From JBBRTJ01 sp038244535 (GTDB lineage Bacteria; Actinomycetota; Acidimicrobiia; Acidimicrobiales; Ilumatobacteraceae): 26,203 bases of DNA. Numbering within the stretch: the first letter of the stretch is position 1; every line of letters begins with the position of its first letter. Made by a program: the position numbers and the translations under genes. The DNA lies in contig JBBRTJ010000051.1 in assembly GCA_038244535.1 (NCBI GenBank), positions 1-26,203 on the forward strand, written 5' to 3'. Below, one piece after another: positions 15,701 through 21,900 of the stretch. The notes below the pieces were generated by a model. The model was not told the DNA's origin. It made no database searches and was given only the letters and a program-made list of their open reading frames with translations.

Positions 15701-18440
15701 CTGCCATGAGTGCGGCCTGGTGGGCAAGGAACGTCAGCGCGAGGGCGATCTGAGCGAGGGCGAGGACGACGTCACTGATCAAGGCACGCAGGTGGCTGCG
15801 CTTGGAGATCCCCCTGCGAGGCGGAACGACGACACCAGCCACGATGGGAGCCAGGATCGGGATCACGATCACTGCGACCACGAAGCCCGTCCACACGACG
15901 GCCGATGCCGACGGGATCGCCCATGCCGCCACCAAGGTGGCAACGGCCAGTGGGGCCGACAGCGTCCTGCGCAGGTTGTCGACCATCTTCCAGCGGGCGA
16001 CGCCGGGCAGAGGGCTCCGGCTCCGCTGACCGGCGGCGTCGCGAGCCCGACCGAGGATCCAGGGCAGGAGCTGCCAGTCGCCTCGTGCCCAGCGGTGGCT
16101 GCGGGCCGTCGCCTCGAGGTAGTGGGAGGGCGACTCGTCGAAGAGCTCGATCTCGGTGACCAGCCCGGCGCGGGCGAAGGTGCCCTCGAACAGATCGTGG
16201 CTCAGCAGTGCGTTCTCTGGCACGCGCCCATCCATCGCCAGTTCGAAGGCGTCAACGTCATAGATGCCCTTGCCCGTGTAGCTCCCCTCGCCGTACAGGT
16301 CCTGGTACACATCCGACACCGCAGATGCGTAGGGGTCGATCCCCGCCGTGCCGGAGAAGGTCCGCTGGTACAGCGACGCCTCCCGCTCGGTGGGCAACGT
16401 GGGCGTGATCCTCGGCTGGAGGATCCCGTAGCCGTTCACGACCCTCCCGAGGCCCGGATCGAAGCGGGGCTCGTTGAGCGGGTGGGCGATGGTCCCGACG
16501 AGACGCGCCACCGCACGCCTCGGCAACCGCGTGTCACCGTCGAGCGTCACGACGTAGCGAACCTCTGACGGCGGGATCGACGCGGCATGATCGGCAACCA
16601 GGTAGTCAGTCGTCGTGGAGCCCCGCAGGAGTGCGTTCAGCTCGTGCAGCTTTCCTCGCTTGCGCTCCCAACCCATCCAGCAGCCTTCGGCCGGGTTCCA
16701 GCGACGCTTTCGGTGCAGGAGCAGGAAGCGGGCGCCGCCACCCGGCGCGTCTCCGTGACGCGCGTTGAGGCCTTCGATCGCCTCGGTCGCGGTGGCGAGG
16801 AGCTCCACGTCTCCCGCGACGCTCTCGGCCTCGGCGTCAAGCCAGTCCGAGAGGAGCGCGAACCGCACATCGCCCTCCGAGTTGCCCAGGTAGTGGATCT
16901 CGAGGCGCCGGATCTGATCCTCGACGTCAGCCTGGTTGGTCAGAAGCGTGGGTACCACGACGAGCGTGCGGAGGTGGGAGGGCACCCCCTCGATGAGCTC
17001 GAGCCGCGGAGACGCTGTTGGACCGAAGGCCCGCATCACCACCCGATTGATGAGTGCGATGGCGAGGTCAGAGGCCGGGAGGGCGGCCAGCACCGCAAGG
17101 ACGACGAGCGCAGTCGGGCCGGCCCCGCCGCGCCTGGCCAGGACGAGCGGCACGGCGAGGATCACAGCAGTGACCACGGCGATCGTCATCGGGTAGGCGG
17201 GTCTGGTCACGGCAAACGCGCGTCGCAGCCGCCTTCCTCGGCGAAGGTGAACGTGAAGCACGCTCTCCAACTCCGCGCGACCGTCGGAGATCAGGTAGTA
17301 GCCGGGTTCGCCCAGTCGGGCCTCGGGAGCGGCGGCCAGATCCCCGGCGTCCTCCGCCATCGCCACCGCACGCCGGGCGACCTCCACCTCACCGTGACCC
17401 GAACCGAGGGCGAGCTCCTCGATGGCATGTCGATACTGATCACGAGTGGCGAAGTCCATGGCAGCAAACGAATCGTGAGACCGAAGGACCTCGTCGACCA
17501 GGCTCACGCTCTCGACGAAGTCGGCCCAGCCGAACCAGGAGATCAGCCGCATGCTCGTGATCACGTTGCGGACGGTCACGTTCATCGCCGCCTGGCGCTG
17601 GTGCTCGTGGCGCACGGTCTCCTCGGCCGTCGTGCCCTGCGCGGTGAGACGCTCCTCGAGCCATCCAAGTGCGGGCACGACCGCGGGGTCCTGCTCGCGC
17701 AGCCGCTGGAACAGCTGAACCTGAAGGGCAGTGGGAAGCGCCGCTCCCTTGAGCCGGCGCAACGAAGCCAGTGCGACGTCCGGGGTGTCCTCCCCGATCC
17801 CGAGCAGGCTGTCGGCGAGCTTGTCCGCCCGTTGGCGCGCCGTCCGACGGCTCATCATCTGCTCGGTCAGGCGACGGAGGTTCTCGACCAGAACGATCCG
17901 CAGGCTGGTGGCCATCGCCCACAGCTCGCCGATCGTCAGTGCCTCGACACCCTGGTAGGCCTGCACCATGCGGCGGAGGCTGTCCGGGTCGAAGCGGCTG
18001 TCGGTGTGCGCGACGTAGGCCCAGGCGAGCCCGAGGGCGCGTGGATAGCCCTCGAGGTGCCCCTGAGCCAGCTTGGGGAGCTTGCGGTAGTAGTCCGCGG
18101 GCAGGTCGTCACGGATCTCACGGAGCTGCTCGTCGACGATGTGGAAGTTGTCGACGAGCCACTCGGCGGCCGGCGTGATCGACCGCTCCTCCTTGATGGC
18201 CTGAGCGAGCAGGCGGTACGAGTCGAGCAGGATCCGGCCGTTGTCCGCGATCCGGGGTTGGATCGCTCGGCCTCGGCGAGGCTCGCTCGTGATCCTCTGG
18301 GCCACCGCGAGTGACTGGGCGTGCTGCTCGAGACGCTCGACGCTGAAGAGCTCAGCGACGATCGGCTCCGCGAGATCAACGAAGGGAGAGACCGATCGAC
18401 GCCCCGATTCGCGGGCACGGGCCGGATCACTGCGCGACAT
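9762..18440 (-). CDS. Cyclic beta-1,2-glucan synthase-like protein (GT84 + glycoamylase-like + GH94)
   Basis: This 2892-residue protein has the complete layout of NdvB/ChvB/Cgs enzymes, which are about 2800-2870 residues. A soluble N-terminal region of about 410 residues is followed by membrane segments near 415-470 and a GT84 glycosyltransferase core with LDGDT (D634, D636), HDLFEG and HRWARGDWQ. Further membrane segments lie at about 820-990. A glycoamylase-like domain (PWGISESAFN around W1435) precedes two GT36-type beta-sandwich segments near 1600 and 2090 and a GH94 phosphorylase-like domain with GDWNDGM (D2571, D2574). In Brucella and Agrobacterium the enzyme starts, elongates from UDP-glucose, cyclises and sizes periplasmic glucan chains. 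In a Gram-positive-type actinobacterium the product and its location are open. AGAAGGGG lies 6 bases before the ATG. No neighbouring exporter (NdvA/Cgt) is visible. A divergent PLD gene starts 128 bases away. Confidence 0.9.
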   Translation of the reverse strand: MSRSDPARARESGRRSVSPFVDLAEPIVAELFSVERLEQHAQSLAVAQRITSEPRRGRAIQPRIADNGRILLDSYRLLAQAIKEERSITPAAEWLVDNFHIVDEQLREIRDDLPADYYRKLPKLAQGHLEGYPRALGLAWAYVAHTDSRFDPDSLRRMVQAYQGVEALTIGELWAMATSLRIVLVENLRRLTEQMMSRRTARQRADKLADSLLGIGEDTPDVALASLRRLKGAALPTALQVQLFQRLREQDPAVVPALGWLEERLTAQGTTAEETVRHEHQRQAAMNVTVRNVITSMRLISWFGWADFVESVSLVDEVLRSHDSFAAMDFATRDQYRHAIEELALGSGHGEVEVARRAVAMAEDAGDLAAAPEARLGEPGYYLISDGRAELESVLHVHLRRGRRLRRAFAVTRPAYPMTIAVVTAVILAVPLVLARRGGAGPTALVVLAVLAALPASDLAIALINRVVMRAFGPTASPRLELIEGVPSHLRTLVVVPTLLTNQADVEDQIRRLEIHYLGNSEGDVRFALLSDWLDAEAESVAGDVELLATATEAIEGLNARHGDAPGGGARFLLLHRKRRWNPAEGCWMGWERKRGKLHELNALLRGSTTTDYLVADHAASIPPSEVRYVVTLDGDTRLPRRAVARLVGTIAHPLNEPRFDPGLGRVVNGYGILQPRITPTLPTEREASLYQRTFSGTAGIDPYASAVSDVYQDLYGEGSYTGKGIYDVDAFELAMDGRVPENALLSHDLFEGTFARAGLVTEIELFDESPSHYLEATARSHRWARGDWQLLPWILGRARDAAGQRSRSPLPGVARWKMVDNLRRTLSAPLAVATLVAAWAIPSASAVVWTGFVVAVIVIPILAPIVAGVVVPPRRGISKRSHLRALISDVVLALAQIALALTFLAHQAALMADAVLRTLARMWFTHRNLLEWTTASQTKATVDLQLARFYRQMAGGVALAAGAVVLVVAVNRSSAAVAAPLVILWLLSPVIARWVSQPAPEAAGKPLSASDAAVLRLIGRRTWRFFETFVGPEDHALPPDNFQEDPEPVVAHRTSPTNIGMYLLSIVTARDFGWIGTHEMVERLEATLGTISRLQRFHGHLYNWYDTRDLRPLEPPYVSSVDSGNLCAVLLVLSNACRAMVDQPLAVHAALSGIDDAIQLTREAAAALSDDRRAQTLTRRQLTEALAPLEELGSGPATASAWGTQLAKLSAHTTTLADVAAVLTAERDGDGDKDLVTWAKAAAHTVDSHRRDLSLLWSAEVLPAPADGGQVEWVAPTLAELRDEALATPAGDASGAVLLVRRLEAIVHQAERLFLETDFAFLFDPTRKLFSIGYRVVDGELDPSYYDLLASEARLASFLAIAKGDVAPEHWFRLGRSLTPVGRGSALISWSGSMFEYLMPVLVMRSPARTLLDQTYRLVVARQMSYGAERGVPWGISESAFNARDLELTYQYSSFGVPGLGLKRGLGEDLVVAPYATALAAMIQPEAAVQNLVRLGKAGASGAFGFREALDYTPRRLPEGASVVVVRNYMAHHQGMALVAIGNVLNNGAMVDRFHAAPIVQATELLLQERLPRDVLVARPRAEEVKTAADVRDPVPPVVRRFNSPHDLTPRTHLLSNGSYAVMVTASGSGYSRWGDIAVTRWREDVTRDHWGSYLFLRDTRTGAVWSAGHQPSGVEADRYEVRYSEEHAEFSRRDRTIATHLTIVVSAEHDAEIRRVSLTNYSSHRREIELTSYAEIVLAPQAADVAHPAFQNLFVQTEFVPDIGAILATRRPRSRDERQIWAAHVAAVEEQDGGVIQYETDRARFLGRGRSVRSPISVIDGRPLSNTVGAVLDPIFSLRCRVSLAPGATVHAIFSTVVASSREAVLDLADKCRDSGTFDRAATLAWTQAQVQLHHLGVEADEAHLFQRLANRILYSDPTLRPLPTLLAENQRGAPGLWGYGISGDLPIVLVRIDDATDIDIVRQLLRAHEYWRLKLLDVDLVIINEHGTSYAEDLQDALDTLVRTSQSRPGPERPEAHGRVYILRGDRLSGDDRTLLLTAARAVLLSRGGSLSEQVIRAERPARTIMSAPSPAAPRAPRVQLAAPRPELEFFNGLGGFADDGREYVTVLGPDQATPAPWLNVIANPSFGFQVSESGSGYTWSENSRENQLTPWSNDPVGDPVSEAFYVRDDDDGTLWGPTTLPIRVNESTYVARHGPGYSRFEHTRDGIALSLVQLVPVDDPVKISVLTVENRSGRTRRLSVTAYAEWVLGTSRGAAAPYVVSTLDPGTHALMARNPWSTEFGHRVAFLDLGGRQTAWTADRTEFLGRNGAPDRPAGLERGQRLAGAVGAGLDPCAVLQTSFELADGAQTQVLVLLGQADSEAAATALIHRWRTEDVEVTMRAVKTQWDDTLGAIQVRTPDRSMDILLNSWLLYQTLSCRLWARTAFYQAGGAYGFRDQLQDVIALTMARRDLAREHLLRAAAHQFPEGDVQHWWHPPSGRGVRTRISDDRLWLPYALARYLTVTGDESVLDETIGFIEGPGLRAEQVDAYFQPERSDESASLFEHCARAIDRSLAVGRHGLPLIGSGDWNDGMDRVGREGRGESVWVGWFLHTVLADFAPIAERRGEDVRAERWIAQMTANRHALERDGWDGDWYRRAFFDDGTPLGSAVNTECRIDSIAQSWSVLSGAADPDRARRAMAAVEEYLVHHGDGLVLLFAPPFEHSDLDPGYVKGYLPGIRENGGQYTHGAIWSVLALAALGEGDKADELFSLLNPINHASTRAGVHRYKVEPYVMPADVYAEPTHLGRGGWTWYTGSAGWMYQAGVESILGFRLCGTTLVMEPCVPRSWPGYEITFRYHSSRYEIVVTNPQAVSHGVVRTELDGVVLPGQGAKIPLVDDGGTHHVALLLG

Positions 18441-18568
18441 GCATCACCCCTTCTCTGAGCTGCGGATGAGTCCGACCCTACGGGCGCGTCGAGACCCGGG
18501 TACAGCCCGGCGCTAGGCACCCGCTGGGCTGAGAGCAGCGGACGGGCCCGACGTCGGAGTAGTGATGG

Positions 18569-20164
18569 GTGATGCGCATCGATGACTGGTTCCTCACCGC
18601 ACGCGAGCGGGACAACCCCCACAGCGACATCGACCGTCGCCACCGGGGCATCCCCTGGACCGAAGGCAACCTGGCCGAGGTCCTCATCGACGGTGACGCC
18701 TACTTCCGACGGCTGCACCTGACGATCAGCGCGACGACCGGGGGTGACTCGATCTACATGACCGGCCTCGAAGGCCAGGCCGACGAACGACTCGCCGGTC
18801 CTGGCACCGAAGCGGCCGAGGTGCTCGGGGACCGAATCCAACGCGGCGTGCGCGTTCGGGGGCTGCTGTGGCGAGCCCACGGCGTGGGCGGCGAGGAGAA
18901 GAACCTGATGTTCTCCCTTGCCATCAACGAAAAGGGAGGACAGGTCCTTCTCGACAACCGCATCCGCCGTGGTGGCAGCCACCACCAAAAGATCGTCGTG
19001 GTCCGCCACGAAGGCCGCCCTGACGACGACGTCGCCTTCGTCGGCGGCATCGATCTCGTGCACGGCCGTCACGACGACCATCGCCACTTCGGCGACCCGC
19101 AGCCGGCGACCCTCGACGCAAAGGACTACGGGGAACAACCCGGTTGGCACGACGTACAGGTCGCGCTGCGAGGCCCAGCGGTCGACGACGTCGCGTTCAC
19201 GTTCCGGGAGCGCTGGGAGGACCCGGCGCACCTCGACACTCGTAACCCGCTCCACTGGCTCATGCACCGGCTGTCGCGGCAGCCGGCCGAGCGGGCCCCG
19301 CTGGCCGCCGAGCGCGTCGACCCTCGGCCTGTCGGCCCACACGCAGTCCAGGTGCTACGGACCTATCCGGCACGCCGCCAGCCCTATCCGTTCGCCCCCA
19401 AGGGCGAGCGCAGCATCGCCCGCGGGTACATCAAGGCGTTCGGGCGCGCCCGTAGCCTGATCTACCTCGAAGACCAGTACCTGTGGTCGTTCCATGCGAC
19501 CAGGGTGCTGTGCGATGCGTTGCGAACGGAACCCGAGCTCCTGCTCGTGATCGTCATCCCTCGCTACCCCGACCCTGACGGCCGCATCTCGGGCAAGGCG
19601 AGCGTCTGGGGGCGCGAGCGCGTCCAGGACGCGCTGTACGAGGCGGGCGGCGACCGCGTCGCGATCTACGACCTCGAGCGAGACGACTCGACCGCCGTGT
19701 ACGTGCACTCCAAGGCGTGCATCGTCGACGACATCTGGGTCGCCATCGGCTCCGACAACCTCAACCGGAGATCATGGACCCACGACTCCGAGATCTCCTG
19801 CGCGGTCATCGACGAGACGCTGGACGAACGCGAGCCGCGTGACCCGGCGGGAGTCGGCGACGGCGCCCGCAAGCTCGCTCGCGAGGCGAGGCTGCGGCTC
19901 GCCCACGAGCACATCGGCGGCACGATCGAGGACGACGCGATGATCGACCCCCGTGACTGGTTCGCCGCCCTGCGCCACAGCGCCGAGACCCTCGATCGCT
20001 GGCATCGCAACGGTCGCCACGGCGCTCGTCCACCCGGCCACCTACGGTCACACGTCGTCGAGCGACTCGAACCAGGACGACACCCCCTTGTCCACTTTGC
20101 GCACACCCATGTGCTCGATCCCGACGGCCGCCCGTCAGACCTCAAACGCCGCGACGGCTTCTGA
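18569..20164 (+). CDS. Phospholipase D-like protein
   Basis: The 531-residue protein is a two-HKD phospholipase D-superfamily member. The second motif is intact: HSKACIVD with H380, K382, D387, followed by AIGSDNLNRRSW. The first is GGSHHQKIVVVR (H139, K141): His and Lys are present but the position of the Asp is Arg, and an Asp-rich insertion (RPDDDVAF) precedes the usual VGGIDL. The two halves would together form one active site that hydrolyses or transfers phosphodiester groups, for example on phospholipids or cardiolipin. No signal peptide is seen, so it is probably cytoplasmic or membrane-peripheral. The start is GTG 18569 or ATG 18572; GGAG at 18556 favours the GTG by spacing. It is transcribed divergently from the glucan synthase, which suggests envelope functions for both; that link is inference. 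Confidence 0.88.
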   Translation: MMRIDDWFLTARERDNPHSDIDRRHRGIPWTEGNLAEVLIDGDAYFRRLHLTISATTGGDSIYMTGLEGQADERLAGPGTEAAEVLGDRIQRGVRVRGLLWRAHGVGGEEKNLMFSLAINEKGGQVLLDNRIRRGGSHHQKIVVVRHEGRPDDDVAFVGGIDLVHGRHDDHRHFGDPQPATLDAKDYGEQPGWHDVQVALRGPAVDDVAFTFRERWEDPAHLDTRNPLHWLMHRLSRQPAERAPLAAERVDPRPVGPHAVQVLRTYPARRQPYPFAPKGERSIARGYIKAFGRARSLIYLEDQYLWSFHATRVLCDALRTEPELLLVIVIPRYPDPDGRISGKASVWGRERVQDALYEAGGDRVAIYDLERDDSTAVYVHSKACIVDDIWVAIGSDNLNRRSWTHDSEISCAVIDETLDEREPRDPAGVGDGARKLAREARLRLAHEHIGGTIEDDAMIDPRDWFAALRHSAETLDRWHRNGRHGARPPGHLRSHVVERLEPGRHPLVHFAHTHVLDPDGRPSDLKRRDGF

Positions 20165-20209
20165 CCGACCTCTCGGCGGCAGCACTCGATGTTCCCGGCC
20201 CGCTTGCGA

Positions 20210-20734
20210 TCAGTCCCTGATCAGCTCACCCGCGGCCACGTTGACTCCGGCGAGGGCCTGCAGATGGTCATCGGAGGCCTCTTCCACCGCGATCAGGCCG
20301 TCATCGGCACCATCGGCGGAGCGGATCAGCTCATCGAGCTTGCGCTGCATCGCTGACGTCTGACGCTCCTGCATGTGCTGGATGACGAACACCATCACGA
20401 ACGTCACCGATGCTGCACCGCTGTAGAGCGCGGTCGACCACCACGTCGGGAAGCCGGCAACGATCCCCACGACGACCCAGATCAGGACGACCACTGCGGC
20501 CAGGACGCCAGCCGACGAGTGGGCCGTGAGCTCACCGACCTTGTGGAGCAGACGGCTCGTCCAGTGCCGTTGTCCCCATCCGGGCGCGTGAGCGACGGCT
20601 ACCGATGACCCCACGATGGCCTGGCGTCGACGGGTCCGACGCTGGGGCACGTGCCGCGACTCGCCCTCGACGAGGTTCGGGTCGCTGGAGATGATGGGGA
20701 TGCACGGCACCCTACGACCGGGGCACACCATCAC
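20210..20734 (-). CDS. Low-affinity iron permease-like small membrane protein
   Basis: The 174-residue frame contains two membrane helices around 77-92 and 98-118 (VLAAVVVLIWVVVGIVAGFP-TWW, then TFVMVFVIQHMQER) followed by KLDELIRSADGADDGLIAVEE. This is the pattern of the low-affinity iron permease (PF04120-type) family, whose transport role is established only for the yeast relatives. The N-terminal 50-60 residues are basic and unlike the family. The true start is uncertain: GTG 20734 and ATG 20731 have a GGGAG too close, and internal GTG codons are alternatives. It ends 45 bases from the PLD gene stop in convergent orientation and lies downstream of mazEF on the same strand. Confidence 0.75.
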   Translation of the reverse strand: MMVCPGRRVPCIPIISSDPNLVEGESRHVPQRRTRRRQAIVGSSVAVAHAPGWGQRHWTSRLLHKVGELTAHSSAGVLAAVVVLIWVVVGIVAGFPTWWSTALYSGAASVTFVMVFVIQHMQERQTSAMQRKLDELIRSADGADDGLIAVEEASDDHLQALAGVNVAAGELIRD

Positions 20735-20757
20735 CTCCCGCAGGCCGGCGAGCCATC

Positions 20758-20776
20758 TGGTGCGCGGTCTGCACCA
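20758..20776 (-). terminator. Hairpin between mazF and the permease-like gene
   Basis: TGGTGC (20758-20763) pairs with GCACCA (20771-20776) around a 7-base loop, and flanking GCCGGC/CCGG blocks could extend it. It lies about 50 bases after the mazF stop on the minus strand. There is no T-run. It may end the toxin-antitoxin transcript. Confidence 0.4.
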
Positions 20777-20827
20777 CCGGCCGGCCAGCGCTACCTCACT
20801 GGAGACCTCTCACCGCGCCACGCCGCC

Positions 20828-21136
20828 TCAGCAGCCGAGGGCGTAGCTGATCGCTCGACACACCTTGGTCATCGTCTCGTCGGCCACGACGCCGACGCGC
20901 TTGGTGAGCATGGACTGCCTCACGGTGTGGAGGCCGTCGCAGTTGACGACCGACGGCCGCACCAGCCCAACCGCGTCATGATCGAGCTCGACCTCGGCGG
21001 CGAGGCCCCGCCTCGACGTCGTGACTTCGGCGACGGTGACGAGCTGGCGCACGGCGATGACCTCAGACCGCGTGAGAACCAGCACAGGCCGGGACTTCCG
21101 CCCGACCTCGGCGAGCCAGATCTCGGACCGGGTCAC
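20828..21136 (-). CDS. MazF/PemK-type endoribonuclease toxin
   Basis: The 102-residue protein shows the MazF fold signatures: SEIWLAEVGRKSRPVLVLTR at 4-23 with the conserved R-P-V, VTVAEVT in the middle, RPSVVNCDGLHTV near 60-72, and the C-terminal MTKVCRAISYALGC helix. MazF toxins cut single-stranded RNA at short motifs and stop translation. The GTG start overlaps the antitoxin stop by four bases (GTGA), so the two are translationally coupled. A decayed copy of this gene's last part lies at 5583-5662. The identity is confident; the cleavage motif is not deducible. Confidence 0.92.
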   Translation of the reverse strand: MTRSEIWLAEVGRKSRPVLVLTRSEVIAVRQLVTVAEVTTSRRGLAAEVELDHDAVGLVRPSVVNCDGLHTVRQSMLTKRVGVVADETMTKVCRAISYALGC

Positions 21137-21342
21137 TCCTCGCCCCAGGCTTCGGCCTCGTCCCAGAAGGCATCGGGGCGTTCCGGGCGGCGCTCGTAGG
21201 CAGCGCGGTCTGCCGCGGCTAGGGCGGCGCGCACGGCCGCGGCAACGCCGTTGCGGGCGGCTGCCGAGATGTTGACGTCGAGTTGCCGGGCACGCTCCGC
21301 CAGCTCGTCATCGAGCGTGAAGGTGGTGCGGGTAGACGCCAT
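21133..21342 (-). CDS. Antitoxin of the MazF toxin (CcdA/MazE-like)
   Basis: The 69-residue protein begins with a ribbon-helix-helix-like segment (TRTTFTLDDELAERARQLDVNISAAARNG split over residues 4-33) in which LDVNISAAA matches the CcdA-type LGxNVSxAAE motif. An acidic tail rich in Trp and Glu (AFWDEAEAWGEE) would wrap the toxin. It precedes mazF with a 4-base overlap. There is no ribosome site before its ATG; a TAGCAT box at 21349-21354 is at the right distance for a leaderless mRNA. It probably represses its own promoter through the inverted repeat there. Confidence 0.85.
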   Translation of the reverse strand: MASTRTTFTLDDELAERARQLDVNISAAARNGVAAAVRAALAAADRAAYERRPERPDAFWDEAEAWGEE

Positions 21343-21348
21343 CAGATG

Positions 21349-21371
21349 ATGCTATCGCTTGTTGCTAGCAT
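21349..21371 (-). promoter_or_regulatory. mazEF promoter/operator
   Basis: ATGCTA (21349-21354) and TAGCAT (21366-21371) form inverted arms 11 bases apart. On the minus strand the arm nearest the gene reads TAGCAT, a TANNNT -10 box whose last base is 7 bases before the antitoxin ATG. This is the geometry of a leaderless transcript starting at the A of ATG. The overlap of -10 box and inverted repeat suits autorepression by the antitoxin. Confidence 0.5.
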
Positions 21372-21404
21372 CCTTCGAGAAGACCGGCACTGTCGGCCTC
21401 CAGA

Positions 21405-21460
21405 TGCGAAGCTTGTGTGGCGCAGGGGGCACTGGTGCCCTTTGGCCGCACAAGTTGGCT
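21405..21460 (+). repeat. Dispersed palindromic repeat, copy 2
   Basis: It matches 5526-5580. The outer arms AGCTTGTGTGG (21410-21420) and CCGCACAAGTT (21446-21456) pair over 11 positions with two G-U pairs; the inner arms GGGCAC (21427-21432) and GTGCCC (21435-21440) are perfectly complementary, followed by TTT. It lies in the gap between the mazEF promoter and the small gene at 21497. Confidence 0.6.
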
Positions 21461-21496
21461 TGGTCACCTGGGGGTAGCGGGCATGGGTGGTTCGTG

Positions 21497-21691
21497 ATGC
21501 TCGGTCGCAAGCGTCGAGCGCGACGAGACGCTCTCAAGGCAGCGGGGATCGCGAGCGAGGGGGCGCCTGGCTTCACCATCGACCCCGACGGCAGCTACAG
21601 GGATTCGAGCGGGGCCACCGAGGACGAGATGGAGTCCGACATCCAGGGGGCGCTGATCTGGGACAACCGCGACCTCGACGACGAGTCGTGA
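21497..21691 (+). CDS. Small hypothetical protein
   Basis: The 64-residue protein has a basic start (MLGRKRRARRDALKAAGI) and a strongly acidic, Asp-rich rest (TIDPDGSYRDSSGATEDEME and LIWDNRDLDDES). I recognise no family. No Cys, membrane segment or signal is seen. The frame is open upstream to 21359 but that part runs through the palindromic repeat, so ATG 21497 or GTG 21494 is the likely start; the ribosome site (GGGTGG, 6 bases before the GTG) is weak. Codon use looks like that of real genes here. It lies 70 bases before the 3' end of tRNA-Gln, in convergent orientation. Confidence 0.5.
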   Translation: MLGRKRRARRDALKAAGIASEGAPGFTIDPDGSYRDSSGATEDEMESDIQGALIWDNRDLDDES

Positions 21692-21716
21692 TTCGCGACC
21701 GTTCTCGGAGTCCTCA

Positions 21717-21732
21717 GTCCCACCAACGGGAC
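21717..21732 (-). terminator. Hairpin downstream of tRNA-Gln
   Basis: GTCCC (21717-21721) and GGGAC (21728-21732) form a 5-base stem with a 6-base loop, 30 bases beyond the tRNA 3' end and also 26 bases after the small gene stop. A second GGGAC follows at once and could pair instead. It may end either transcript. Confidence 0.35.
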
Positions 21733-21761
21733 GCGGGACCCCCAGATCGGGCTACGGCCTG

Positions 21762-21837
21762 TGGCTGGCGGGGCAGGGCTCGAACCTGCAACCCCCTGAT
21801 CCAAAGTCAGGTGTTCTGCCAGTTGAACTACCCGCCA
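21762..21837 (-). tRNA. tRNA-Gln (anticodon UUG)
   Basis: On the minus strand the sequence folds as a full cloverleaf of 76 bases with an encoded CCA. The acceptor stem is TGGCGGG with CCCGCCA, discriminator G, then CCA at 21762-21764. The anticodon stem CCTGA/TCAGG encloses the loop CTTTGGA with anticodon TTG. The T arm contains GGTTCGAGCC. It reads away from glmU, which starts 63 bases from its 5' end on the other strand. Confidence 0.96.
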
Positions 21838-21888
21838 AGGTAGGCACGCAAGCATGCCAGGTGTCGTCCCCTCCGAACGCCCACTTGC

Positions 21889-21894
21889 TAGACC
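21889..21894 (+). promoter_or_regulatory. Possible leaderless -10 box for glmU
   Basis: TAGACC lies at -12 to -7 relative to the glmU ATG, the same geometry as at mazE, though the final T of TANNNT is missing. There is no purine-rich ribosome site in the 20 bases before the ATG, which fits a leaderless mRNA. Confidence 0.3.
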
Positions 21895-21900
21895 AGCACC

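Noticed and set aside
21359..21496. Longer N-terminus for the small protein at 21497
   Set aside because: It would run through the palindromic repeat and the mazEF promoter region. The resulting residues have no likeness to the rest.
21762..21837. Attachment-site duplication of the tRNA-Gln 3' end
   Set aside because: I looked for a second copy of the T-arm and acceptor sequence in the window and saw none.
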